64,000 nucleotides of DNA. Source: Haematobia irritans. Its lineage: Eukaryota; Arthropoda; Insecta; Diptera; Muscidae. Below, piece after piece: positions 43,724-54,658 of this stretch (position 1 is the stretch's first letter; every line of letters begins with the position of its first letter). Location of the stretch: the NCBI RefSeq assembly GCF_050003625.1, contig NC_134398.1, positions 82,182,003-82,246,002 of the forward strand, given 5' to 3'. A model generated the notes under the pieces. That model had not been told where the DNA came from. It was given only the letters and a program-made list of their open reading frames with translations, and ran no database searches. The position numbers and the translations under genes are program-made.

Positions 43724-43796
43724 AATCGAACCGTGGACCATCCAATTTGTAAGCCAACACACTATCCACTGAGCAATGTAGCCGTTATTGTCACCA
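43724..43796 (-). repeat. tRNA-like module, type 2
   Basis: Minus strand: TTGCTCAGTGGATAGTGTG and CGGTTCGATTATCCGTC. Confidence 0.62.
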
Positions 43797-43899
43797 ATAG
43801 ACAATTACCCATATAAGTTATATTTGTATAGCATAGCTTGCGGCGCCCACGAGCCGATTAAACAAAGTTTATTTAACAGAAAAATACATTTAGTTTGGC

Positions 43900-43972
43900 A
43901 CCGTGGAGCAGTGGTTGCTACGTCCGATTTGCTTGCCAAGGGTCGTGGGTTCGATCCCTGCTTCGACCAAAG
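43900..43972 (+). repeat. tRNA-like module, type 1
   Basis: CGTGGAGCAGTGGTTGCTACG and GTGGGTTCGATCCCTGC with a perfect TTCGA loop, followed within a few bases by long T runs. Confidence 0.68.
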
Positions 43973-44155
43973 TTTTTTTTTTTGTTTTTTTTTTTACATA
44001 TATTCCAGATATGTTCGGAAGATTCCGAAAAAATGTTCAACATTACATTGTACTATATTAAATTTTGAACTGTAAAATGTGTTTTATTAAAGACCTAAAG
44101 TCAGAAAAGAACAGTGTTTGATATAAACGAAATGGACTGTGTTGTTGTTTCAAAA

Positions 44156-44399
44156 ATAACTTTTTATATTGAAAAAATAAAAATTTTGTAACAAACGAAT
44201 TTTTTTGGTGATAAAAGTTTAAAATTTTCGAAGCAATTCAAAAAACTCTAACAAAAGAAAAACGTTTTCCAAACGTTTTTTGTCTTTGCGTGTAAACATT
44301 TTTGTATTAGACTTTTTTTGTAATTAATTTGAATACTTATTCTTTATAAATAAAATTCGTATTTATTTACAAATAAGCTTACGAACATTTATTTGGCAA
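44156..44399. repeat. Sequence shared with 41626-41760
   Basis: TTTTGTAACAAACGAATTTTTT and CAAAAAACTCTAACAAAAG resemble 41660-41740; the rest is unremarkable. Confidence 0.4.
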
Positions 44400-44695
44400 A
44401 CCACATTTTGATTTACAGCACTGAAGCCTGTAGTTCTACATATTCTTTCGTCAGTAATGCTGGTGACATTTCTGAGGGTTTCAAAGCTTCTCTAAGTGGT
44501 TTCACTGGAATGTGGAACGCCGTTCGGACTCGGCTATAAAAAGGAGGTCCCTTGTCATTGAGCTTAACATGGAATCGGGCAGCACTCAGTGATAAGAGAG
44601 AAGTTCACCACTGTGGTATCACAATGGACTGAATAGTCTAAGTGAGCCTGATATAGGGCTGCCACATAACCTAACCTAATCTAATATGATTACAT
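44400..44695 (+). mobile_element. Non-LTR retrotransposon 3' tail, longest copy
   Basis: GGTTTCACTGGAATGTGGAAC, CGTTCGGACTCGGCTATAAAA, GCAGCACTCAGTGATAAGAG, ACAATGGACTGAATAGTC and a final CCTAACCTAATC are present. It is the full version of the tails at 2276, 11193, 18884 and 39028. No coding part is present. Confidence 0.75.
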
Positions 44696-44804
44696 TATAC
44701 ATTTATCCATTAATTAAGAAGAAGACAATCCATATGGTATTAATATAAGATATATGTAACTTTTTGTACACTCTACTCTTTCATATACACAATAAAAAAT
44801 TATT

Positions 44805-44960
44805 GAAAAAAGAGACCCCTTCTTTAAGATAAAATGAACTAAATTTGAAGAAAGTTGAACTCCGTATAGCACCAAAGATATTTTTATTTGTTTTAACGAT
44901 GTGATTTTCGTTAATATTAGGAAAAATGCATTTTATATACTAGTTAACATTTTTCTATAG
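44805..44960 (-). mobile_element. Family F fragment
   Basis: GAGACCCCTTCTTTAAGATA and AAGAAAGTTGAACTCCGTA match the inverted right end of the F elements (for example 57615-57700). Confidence 0.65.
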
Positions 44961-44964
44961 TTAC

Positions 44965-45628
44965 ATGGACGAAAAAGACTGTTTTTCATATGTTTGGGTA
45001 TAAACATTATATGTTTGGAACTCAAATTTTTAAACACAATATTTTTGAGTGCAAACATATAATGTTCATAAACTAGCATAATATGTTTGGGACATATATG
45101 TTAATATGTTAGAACATATTATGTTTGGGACATAAAATGTTTGTAAATATAATATGCTTGGATTCAAACATATATTAATTTAGAAATAGCCCATAAACAT
45201 ATATGTGTTTACAAAAAGAGACAAAGTGTATGCTGGAAGTAAAATAATGAAAGTAACCAATTGGCGCATTACAAATGTATATACACAAAGAAAATTTCAT
45301 TAAATATAGGAAAAATACTACGTGTGAATATAAACATGTATAAATTTACATATTATGAGTAAACATATATATGTTGTGATATAAGACTTCACCAAAAATT
45401 GTATATGCTTAAGTAAAATATTAACATGATATTCGGAGAGAAAATTCATTCGGAACCAAGATAAAATATATTTGAAAAAAAGAGCATGAGTTTTGTTTAT
45501 CATTTTCGCATTACGGGCACAATTTTTTTGTTTCGTCAAAACAAATCGGAACGTAGGACGAGTAAGTCAAAATATTCAAACAAAGGTAATTAAAGGGATC
45601 TTCATAAAAACTAACGAAAGGGCACTGT
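44965..45628 (+). mobile_element. T-type element fragment
   Basis: It starts ATGGACGAAAAAGACTGTTTT and contains ACATATTATGTTTGGGAC and AAATAGCCCATAAACATATA. It is cut by the CACTG element that follows. Confidence 0.65.
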
Positions 45629-45629
45629 A

Positions 45630-46243
45630 CACTGAACAAAAAGCATGTCCGGTTCCAAAGATTGTGTCTCCACTTTAACAATTTTGGTATTGATTCCGAA
45701 CCAAAGAAGCGGAGAATACAAGTAAGGATGCTTTTAAGACACAATTCTCTTTTAAATGGGGTTTTGTGTACTTGACTGTAGGAAGCACATTTCAATTTTT
45801 CGCTTTTTCATCTTTTTTTCATATGCTATAAAATGTCCGTTAAAAACAAGACTTCCAGTAGAAATTATGCTATGTTTCAAGTAAAAAATGTCTTTAAAAT
45901 AAAGTATTGAAAAACATATCCTATTTTTTAATGATTTTTGCCTTGTATTCAATATGCAAAAATGCAACAAATTTAAAGACAGTTTCATTAATTTTAAAGA
46001 ATTTTTCTGAATTATTAAAGTCAAGTTGACCTTAGTCCAAAAATTTGTTCTTTCATGTTATGATACCCATTTTTAAGTCAAATCACTTAATTATAAAGAC
46101 AACACGACTTCATTGAAAGTATCGACCTTTGAACATGGAAAAAAACATTATATTAGATAAATGCGTCTTCTAAGCTAAGCAAAAGTTGTATTCTTATTTT
46201 AAGGACATGAACTCTTTGGCCTCACGACAATATTTTTTCAGTG
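45630..46243 (-). mobile_element. CACTG family A element, nearly complete
   Basis: CACTGAACAAAAAGCATGTC to the inverted TTGTCGTGAGG end and CAGTG. It is somewhat shorter than the 656-bp reference. Confidence 0.8.
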
Positions 46244-46560
46244 CACTTTTTTTGGAGTTGTGAAAGTAAAATGAAAACAGGGCGAAACAGTGAAAAATTA
46301 AACAGTAAGATCTATAAAAACAAAGATTAGTTCCTCTTTATTAATGAGTAGTCCAAGAGGAGTTGACGGATTTTTTCGAAAATAAAAGCGGGCATTGAGT
46401 TTGAGTTTTGCCGCTAAAATTATTTCTCATTTTAGCGGCAAAACCAGAATAACATTACAACTTTTTCCGGTAAATTGTATTATAACATGGTGGGGAAAGA
46501 TCCAAAGCAACAATTGAATAAGTTTATTTTCTTTAAAAAAAATTATTAAAGAAAAGTAAA
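46244..46560. repeat. Segment with a 16-bp perfect hairpin
   Basis: 46405-46420 (GTTTTGCCGCTAAAAT) and 46429-46444 are exact inverted repeats around an 8-nt loop. The flanks match 41880-42060 inverted. Confidence 0.65.
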
Positions 46561-46561
46561 A

Positions 46562-47527
46562 GGGTACACCCACACGCTCACAAAAAATCGCTTCTGTAAC
46601 ATATACTCCCAAACATATTTTGCTTCAAGCATATATATTTTTGGGTATTGCCCAAACATTTATATGTTTGATCTCTTCCAATATATAATATGTTTGAAAG
46701 CATATTGGTCTAAACAATATATGTTTGGGTAGTCTAAGTTCCAAACATTTTGTATTTTTGCATCCAAATTCAATAATGTTGTCTTCCAAAAAACAATATG
46801 TTATTATGTGAACATGTAATATGTTTGGAAGCATTTTGCACCCAAAAATATTATATGCTTAAAAAAAAATTCTCCCAAACAATATTGTGCTCAAAATTTT
46901 ATTTATTTATTTATATATTTACAATCATAATGAATTATGAAAATAAACAGGTAATATAGGTGCTAACAACATAGGTTTTCGACCTGAATGCTCAAAATTT
47001 TGTTTCTGCCCAATTGTATATTCCCCCACATCTTTCTCACTTCCACGAGATTTTTTAGTTCTTAGCACCTTTTTCTGTAATACAAACATTGTAGAAGAAA
47101 TTATTCAATTGTATGATTTTTTTTATTTTAATTTTACCTTTTGCCGGACGGGGATTCGAACAGCGGACCACACAGTTTGTAAGGATCAAAGAAGTAGCTG
47201 ATCAATTGCCCAAGGAAAAGCAACAACCACCAACTTAATTCAATATCGCTCCCTGTTAAATAGCGCTCCAAGCTACTAAACACATATATGTTTATAGGCT
47301 ATTTCTAAAGTAATATATGTTTGCATCCAAGCATATTATATTTACAAACATTTTATGTCCCAAACATAATATGTTCTAACATATTAACATATATGTCCCA
47401 AACATGTTATGCTAGTTTATGAACATTATATGCTTGCACTCAAAAATATTGTGTTTAAAAATTTGTTTACCAAACATATAATGTTTATAGCCAAACATAT
47501 GAAAAACAGTCTTTTTCATCCGTGCAG
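46562..47527. mobile_element. T-type element with the 3' half of a tRNA-like module
   Basis: It starts ACACCCACACGCTCACAAAA and ends GAAAAACAGTCTTTTTCATC. 47146-47182 is the B-box half of a type 2 module on the minus strand. 46870-47520 is the inverted, less similar relative of the 593-bp duplicates at 55681 and 58021. Confidence 0.72.
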
Positions 47528-47766
47528 AGAAGGAATATGATCACCTCAAACATGTTTTAAGAGCAACATGTTATTTTTGGGTGGTGACCAGTAACATGGT
47601 TTTCGCAACCATGTTATTTTCTCGGAAATCATGTATCTGATTTCGGCAAGCAGGTTATATTTCACGAGAAAATAACATTTTAGTAACAAACATGTTACAT
47701 GGTCACTATACAAAAATAACATTTTGCTCTTGAAACATGTTTGAGGTGATCATATTCCTTCTCTGC
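47524..47766. mobile_element. Foldback miniature element, 243 bp
   Basis: The arms of about 56 bp begin GCAGAGAAGGAATATGATCA and differ at only two positions by eye. A partial copy is at 52790-52860. Confidence 0.85.
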
Positions 47767-47934
47767 GTGTAAACATGACCATTTTAACGCGATAATACCG
47801 ATTTATACCAGCCTTAAGAATTAAATTAAGTACAAAATTATTCGTTAATAAAAATTTATATTTATTTGTATTTCTAAATTAATGATGTTATATGGTAGCA
47901 AACAATTGTTCACACCAAAATAAATTTATGTGCT

Positions 47935-48445
47935 CACCCTCAAAAAAATCGCTTCTCTAACATATGTTCCAAACATATTTTGCAGGAAGCACATATATTA
48001 TTGGATATTGCCGAAACATTATTTGTTTGTTTTATGTGAACATATTATATGTTTGGAAGCATTTTGAGCCCAAAAATATTATATGCTTGGAAGAATTTTC
48101 TTCCAAGAAGATTGTGCTCATTCCCTCACATAATTTTCACTTCCACGAAATTTTTAGATCTTGGCACCTTTTTCTGTAATACAAATAATGTTGAAGAAAT
48201 TATTCAATTTTATAATTTTTTAAATTTTACCTTTCGCCTCGACGGAGAATCGAACCGGGAACCATGCAATTTGTAAGCCAACACATTACCACTGGGCTAC
48301 GTAGTTGTTATAGTCACCAATAGACAATTATCGTTATAAGTTACATTTATATAGCATAGATTGCAGCGCCCACGAGCCCATGCAAACATAACATTATTTA
48401 ACAGAAACATACATTTGTTGGCCACGTGGAGCAGTGGTTAGCATA
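47935..48445. mobile_element. Twin tRNA-like composite, copy 4, truncated in the type 1 module
   Basis: It begins CACCCTCAAAAAAATCGC. The type 2 module is at 48240-48312 (minus). The type 1 module retains only GTGGAGCAGTGGTTAGCAT (48425-48444) and then joins T-type sequence. Confidence 0.72.
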
Positions 48446-49167
48446 CGTTCCGATTTCTTTTAACGAACCAAGAAAAAAAATTGTGTCCACACATACATAA
48501 AATGCTGCTCACAAGAGGAAAACACACGCTGTTTTTTTCTTCAAATGTCTATTCTCTTGGTCCCGAATGTCTATTCCCTTTACTCCGAATACTCATTCTA
48601 ATATTCAAATTAAATAATATTTAGACTTAAGCATATCAAATTTTTGGCCTTATCATAAAACAGTTTTCCGAAACAACATACAAGCGGTTTCACAGAAATT
48701 GCTCTCTTTTTTTATGTTTACATTCACACATATTATTTTTATAAAACATTCATGCCCCAAACATAATATATTCTAACATATTAACATATGTGTCCCAAAC
48801 ATTTAGTGTTAGTTTAGGAACATTACATGTTTGCACTTAAATATATTGTGTTTAAAAATTGTGCCCGAAACACATTTTGTTTATATCGGATCATATGAAA
48901 AACATATTTTTCTAACAGTGCTGTTCTAAACTTACTGTTTAGAATTTAAATATAATGTGCTTTTGAATGGTTATCGTTAACCTTAGGATTCGATGGAAAA
49001 TTTTTTTTATATACTCGAATTCACGTTCTTCTTTTGTAAGAGTTTTTGAATTATTTCGAAAATTTTAAACTTGTATACAAAAACCTTTATTTGTTACACA
49101 ATTTTTATTTTTGCAATAAAAAAATAATATTTGATTTGAACTCAGTCCATTTCGTTTATATCAAGCA
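48446..49167. mobile_element. T-type fragment followed by the inverted end of a twin composite
   Basis: 48700-48925 matches 42590-42770. 49010-49165 is the inverted counterpart of 41600-41740, ending CAGTCCATTTCGTTTATATC. Confidence 0.6.
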
Positions 49168-50890
49168 TTTTTATACCCACCACCATAGAATGGTGACGGG
49201 GGTATAATAAGTTTGTCATTCCGTTTGTAACACATCGAAATATCGATTTCCGACTATATAAAGTATATATATTCTTGATCAGGGAGAAATTCTAAGACGA
49301 TATAACGATGTCCGTCTGTCTGTCTGTCTGTTGTAATCACGCTACAGTCTTCAATAATGAAGCAATCGTGCTGAAATTTTGCACAAACTCGTCTTTTGTC
49401 TGCAGGCAGGTCAAGTTCGAAGATGGGCTATATCGGTCCAGGTTTTGATATAGTCCACATATAAACCGACCTCCCGATTTGGGGTCTTGGGCTTATAGAA
49501 ATCGTAGTTTTTATCCAATTTGCCTGAAATTTGAAATCTAGAGATATTTTATGACCATAAAGAGGTGTGCCAAAAATGGTGAGTATCGGTCCAAGTTTTG
49601 GTATAGCCCCCATATAGACCGATCTCCCGATTTTACTTCTTGGGCTTATAGAAACCGCAGTTTATATTCAATTTACCTGAAATTGGAAATCTAGACGTAT
49701 TGTAGGACCACAAATACGCGTGCCAAAAATTGTGAGTATCGGTCCATATTTTGGTATAGCCCCCATATAGACCGATCTCCCGATTTTACTTCTTGGGCTT
49801 ATAGAAACCGCAGTTTTTATTCAATTTATCTGAAATTGGAAATCTAGAAGTATTGTAGGACCACAAATACGTGCGCCAAAAATTGTGAGTATCGGCCCAT
49901 GTTTTGGTATGGTCCCCATATAAAACGACCTCCCGATTTGGGGTCTTGGGCTTATAGAAATCGTAGTTTTTATCCAATTTGTCTGAAATTAGAAATCTAG
50001 AGGTGTTTTAGGACCATAAAGAGGTGTGCCGAAGATGGTGAGTATCGGTCCATATTTTGGTATAGCCCCCATATAGACCGATTTCCCGATTTTACTTCTT
50101 GGGCTTCTAGAATCCGTACTTTATATTCAATTTGCCTGATATTGGAAATTTATAGGTATTTTAGGACCATAAAGAGATGTGCCACAAATGGTGAGTATCG
50201 GTCCATGTTTTGGTGTAACCCCCATATAGACCGATATCCTGATTTTACTTCTTGGGCTTCTAGAATCTGAAATTTTTATCCAATTTGTCTGAAATTGGAA
50301 ATCTAGAGGTATTTTCGGGCCTTAAAGAAGTGTGCCGAAAACGGTGAGTATCGGTCCATATTTTAGTATAGCCCCCATAAGAACGATCTCCTGATTTAAC
50401 TCCTTGGGTTTCTAGAAACCGTAGTTTTTCCGATTTGCCTGAAATTGTAAATATTCTGGTATATTAGACTCACAAAAACGTGTATCGGATTAAGTTTTTA
50501 TTGGTCCATTTGGTAATGCCTCCATATAGACCGACTTCACTACTTGAGGGTGTAGAAGGCGCACTGATCATGAAAATTGCTTGAAACTTAATGTAAAATT
50601 TCCAGATTTTACTTCTACAGATTTAAGATTTCAAATCAAGACGTTATTTTATAATTTTCTTGCACACTTACAAGACATGTTAATGATTCCTCTAAAACTC
50701 AAACAAAACTAGTTCTTATAAATCCAGAAACTGATATAGTCCTCATAGGTGAAATCTTTAAATTTATCTTCTGGAAGTGTCCCCATGTCCTTAAGCCCTC
50801 CTGAAATTTCAAAGGAAACCCTAATATTTGGTTCATGGTGGTGGGTATTTAAGGTTCGGCCCGGCCGAACTTACTGCTGTATATACTTGT
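49168..50890 (-). repeat. 153-bp-family element, subfamily b, with both ends
   Basis: One end is TATACCCACCACCATAG with GGTGACGGGGGTATA; the other is ATGGTGGTGGGTATTTAAGG with the palindrome TTCGGCCCGGCCGAA and CTGCTGTATATACTTG. A possible 7-bp duplication TCAAGCA flanks it. A second copy is at 62060-62988. Confidence 0.78.
49420..50400 (-). repeat. Tandem array with exact 153-bp period, seven landmarks
   Basis: The ATCGGTCCA landmark ends at 49440, 49593, 49746, 49899, 50052, 50205 and 50358, a constant step of 153 bp. On the minus strand each unit can be read as MGAIPK-x2-GPI...FGT...KFQ-x-NW. That aligns without gaps to the unit of the array at 7060-7990. Confidence 0.88.
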
Positions 50891-52328
50891 TTCAAGCAAT
50901 GCCTTCAAAAAATGCCTTCAAATATAACAGAAAAAATATCAATTTAGTTTAGTCATTTTTTCCCACTAAGCTAAATTATTGTTTAACATAATAAAATTTA
51001 CTTGATTCAATAAAAAATTCCTAAACTGGAAACAGAAATAGTTCATTAACTGGAATGGTATGGAATTTTACTAATACTGCTTTCTTCACTGGGAGTAAGA
51101 ATTTACAACTAATAAAATATTTATTCACTGATAATATCACTGATAACAAAGCATTCGTAAAAATAAACAAAAACCGAACTAAAACCAAGTTTCCTCATAT
51201 TTAGTAAAATTTCTTATAAAACGATAACACTGAATTCCTTTATTATAGAAAGCTATAGAAATACGAATAACACTTGTCATAGAAAAATATTTTAGTTCAT
51301 TCGTACTAAGACGTATGCAATCCTTTCAAAACTTAAGGAAACACACTTGTTAGAATATAGGAAATTTTCCTAAATTTCTATTGTCTACCTGTAATCGATA
51401 CCTGTCATCGTAATCGATGTGTTTGCGCGTGGGTGTAATCGATATATTTGCGCGTCGGTTGTTTTTTTAGTTGGAATCGCGTTGTTTTGGTATACGGAGA
51501 GATTGTTAAAAAATAATATGGTAATATAATATAATAAATAACAAATAAAATATATAAAATATTTGTTATTTTAAATTAGTGAGAAAAATTTTCGTTTTTT
51601 AAATAAATCTATCAATGTTCGTGATAGTGTATAAATAAAGAAAACACCAGCAGAATAACAACCCTTTCATTTGTCTTCATTTTGGAATCTTCAATTATCA
51701 GGTAATATTCAGTGACGCAAACCTTTTGCAACAAAAATGTTTTATGATTTTTTATATTTGTAGGTATTGAAATTGTAAAAGGAGGACAAAATCGTTAGGC
51801 AGCAACTTATTAAAAGTGAAAAGTACAAGAAGAAGAAAAAGTGCGTTTTACAGTTGATAATATCACACGGAAATTGGAAATAGTGGAATAATAAACTAAT
51901 ATTTCAAAGAGATTCGATGCTGTTGATTCTTAATAAATATATTCAATATATTAATAAAACATGTCTTTTATTGAAGATAAAATTGCTTATAGAAATAAAT
52001 AAAATTGTATTTAAAAACGAAGGTAAGCAGTTCTAATTATGAAGTAAAAGTTTTACCACAAATGTGTAAGATTTGTCGAAATGAATGAAAAAATTTCAAT
52101 AAAATCATTCCATATATGAATTCAAATTAGTTAAATTTTTTCATTCTGTAGTATAGTGGTATATAAATATAGGAAAATGTTAACTAATATATGGAATGCA
52201 TTATTCCTAATTTCTACGAAAATCACATCGTTCAAACAAATAAAAATGTCTTTGGCGCTATACGAAGTTCAACTTTCTTCACAATGAGTTCATTTTAACT
52301 TAAAGAAGGGGTCACTTTTTTCTGGGTG
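50891..52328 (+). mobile_element. Family F element, left terminus lost
   Basis: It follows the F order (CAGTTTAGTCATTTT-like start, CGATA cluster at 51391-51450, TTTGTCTTCATTTTGGAATC, GAAGGGGTCACTTTTTTC) to a terminal CTGGGTG. The left CACCCAG has been replaced at the junction with the 153-bp element. Confidence 0.78.
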
Positions 52329-52785
52329 CAGGTAACATTCCTACAGTGACGCTAACCTTTTGTGAAAAGATTATGATTGAAATTGTAAAAGGAGCATCTT
52401 CTTAAAACTAAATGGTAGAAGTTTCAAACAATATTTTACATAGTTAACTCATATATTTTAATAAAACGTGCCTTTTGTCGGATTAAATGTGGACCTGTAA
52501 ATAAATAAAATTATTTATAAAAATAAAGCTAAGATGTTCTAATTTTGGAGTAAAAATGTTTACCAACAATGTGTAAAATCTGTCCACATGTATGATCCAA
52601 TTCCATGCATCAATCCAATTCAGTTTAATTTTTTATTCCGTAGTATAGTGGTACGTGAATGTAGCGAAATGTTAACAAAAATATAGTATGCGTTCTTCAT
52701 TATTTTTACGAAAATCACTTCGTTCAATCAAATAAAAATTTCTTTGGCGCTATACCAAATGCTTTCTTCTTTTTTATTGCGAAAA
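52329..52785 (+). repeat. Family F-related segment
   Basis: GTAACATTCCTACAGTGACGC, ATTGAAATTGTAAAAGGAG and TTCTTTGGCGCTATACC follow the order of the F right half but are diverged and shortened. Confidence 0.55.
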
Positions 52786-52789
52786 ATGT

Positions 52790-52860
52790 TACATGTTCAC
52801 CGTACAAAAATAACATTTTGCTCTTGAAACATGCTTGGGCTGATCATATTCCTTCTTTGC
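52790..52860. mobile_element. Fragment of the foldback element
   Basis: ATGTTACATGTTCACCGTAC and TTGCTCTTGAAACATG match the right arm of 47524-47766. Confidence 0.7.
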
Positions 52861-53395
52861 TTGTATACTCCCAAACATATTTTGTTTCAAAACATATATA
52901 TTTTCAGAATTTGTTCAAACAAAAAATTGTTAACAATTCCGTACAAAATATGTCTCTCTGTGCTATGTTGATGTTTTTCGTTATTTAACTCCGTCGCCAT
53001 TTTTATCTTTTTTCTCTATTCTCTCTGTCGTTTCTAAACACATATATGTTTAAAGGAAATTTCTAAATTAATATATGTTTGCATCCAGAAACATTATAAT
53101 TAAGAAGATGTAATGCCCCAAACATTATATGTTCGACCATATTAACATATATGTATGTCCCAAATATGATATACTAGTTTATGAACATTATATGCCTGCA
53201 CTTATAATAATAAAACTTATTATAAAATAAAAATAAAAAAATTGAGTTGCAAACATATAATTTTTACACCGAAACAAATAAAACTCTTTTTCGCTGGTGT
53301 ATTAAGGACCACATATTGTTGGCCTCACGGCAATATTTCTTTCCTTTATTTCGGTGTATAATCCAGGCTCCTCATCCGGATATAACAATTTTTGA
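52861..53395. mobile_element. T-type and CACTG fragments
   Basis: 52865-53290 carries AACATATTTTGTTTC, ATATGTTTGCATCC and AACATATATGTATGTCCC words. 53300-53345 has a short GGCCTCACGGCAATATTTC end of family A. Confidence 0.5.
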
Positions 53396-53447
53396 AATAT
53401 TCATTATTAATACACAGAGCGAATATTCATTATTAATACACAGAGCG
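53396..53447. repeat. Perfect 26-bp tandem duplication
   Basis: AATATTCATTATTAATACAC plus AGAGCG occurs twice head to tail (53396-53421, 53422-53447), exactly where the mariner loses its 3' end. Confidence 0.95.
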
Positions 53448-54458
53448 ATACAACGATTATAACGACCTTCCAATTTTTTGATACCATTTTGGTAGTACTC
53501 CTTCGGTTTTGCCTCAAAATAGGCCTCAGTTTCGGCGATCACCTCTTCATTGCATGCAAATCTTTTCCCTGCGAGCATCCTTTTCAGGTCTGAGAACAAA
53601 AAAAAAAAGTCGCTGGGGGCCAGATCTGGAGAATACGGTGGGTGGGGAAGCAATTCGAAGCCCAATTCATGAATTTTTGCCATCGTTCTCAATGACTTGT
53701 GGCACGGTGCGTTGTCTTGGTGGAACAACACTTTTTCTTCTTCATATGGGACCGTTTTGCCGCGATTTCGGCCTTCAAACGCTCCAATAACGCCATATAA
53801 TAATCACTGTTGATGGTTTTTCCCTTCTCAATATAATCGATAAAAATTATTCCATGCGCATCCCAAAAAACAGAGGCCATTACTTTGCCAGCGGTCTTTT
53901 GAGTCTTTCCACGCTTCGGAGAGGGTTCACCTGTCGCTGTCCACTCAGCCGATTGTCGATTGGACTCAGGAGTGTAGTGATGGAGCCATGTTTCATCCAT
54001 TGTCACATATCGACGGAAAAACTCGGGTGTATTACGAGTTAACAGCTGCAAACACCGCTCAGAATCATCAACACGTTGTTGTTTTTGGTCAAATATGAGC
54101 TCGCGCGGCACCCATTTTGAACAGAGCTTCCGCATATCCAAATATTGATGAATGATATGACCAACACACTCCTTCGATATCTTTAAGACCTCTGCTAACT
54201 CGATCAACTTCATTTTACGGTCATTCAAAATCATTTTGTGGATTTTTTTGATGTTTTCGTCGGTAACCACCTCTTTCGGGCGACCTCCGTCCTCCGTGCT
54301 CATTTCACCACGCTTGAATTTTGCATACCAATTAATTATTATTGATTTCCCTGGGGCAGAGTGCGGAAACTCATTATCAACACAAACTTTTGCTTCCACC
54401 GTATTTTTTCTCTTCAGAAAACAGTATTTTATGAAAACACGAAATTCCTTTTTTCCAT
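53448..54458 (-). pseudogene. Irritans mariner transposase, DD34D, frameshifted
   Basis: The frame 53689-54399 carries the helix-turn-helix region (SIIINWYAKFKRGEM), MILNDRKMKLIELAEVL, WVPREL and the first catalytic aspartate in TMDETWLHHY. It then shifts in an A-rich run near 53727. The next frame (53372-53731) has HQDNAPCHK and HPPYSPDLAPSD with 34 residues between the second and third aspartates (DD34D). The original ATG at 54458 is followed by a frameshift in another A run. Three residues are missing before GRPKEVV compared with the copy at 5201-5413. The last codons are replaced by the 26-bp duplication. I recall the protein as very close to Himar1. It is inactive. Confidence 0.92.
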
Positions 54459-54637
54459 TTTTTTCACAATTACAAAAGTTGCTTCACAAAAGACCCTCTA
54501 TCTCACAAACTAATTGACTTACAGACGTCAAATTTTGACACGAATCATTTGAAGGTTGGTACTATATAAAAATAATATGCATTTAATTCTAGCGACGCTA
54601 TCTATGTGTCAGACCGGGGACTTATCAGCCAACCTGT
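53448..54637 (-). mobile_element. Irritans-type mariner, nearly complete but 3' truncated
   Basis: The right end reads inward ACAGGTTGGCTGATAAG with TA outside (54638-54639). The left terminal repeat is missing. The length of 1190 bp compares with about 1.29 kb in the family. Confidence 0.92.
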
Positions 54638-54658
54638 TAAATGATTTAAACGACTTTA

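Larger units (their letters stand above)
43401..44155. mobile_element. Twin tRNA-like composite, copy 3
   Basis: The type 2 module on the minus strand (43724-43796) and type 1 on the plus strand (43900-43972) are separated by about 105 bp with GCGGCGCCCACGAG. The right end ATATAAACGAAATGGACTG is shared with copy 2; the left end is diverged. Confidence 0.72.

Noticed and set aside
43788..44075. 95-codon plus-strand frame
   Set aside because: It reads through a tRNA-like module and poly-T tracts of the twin composite.
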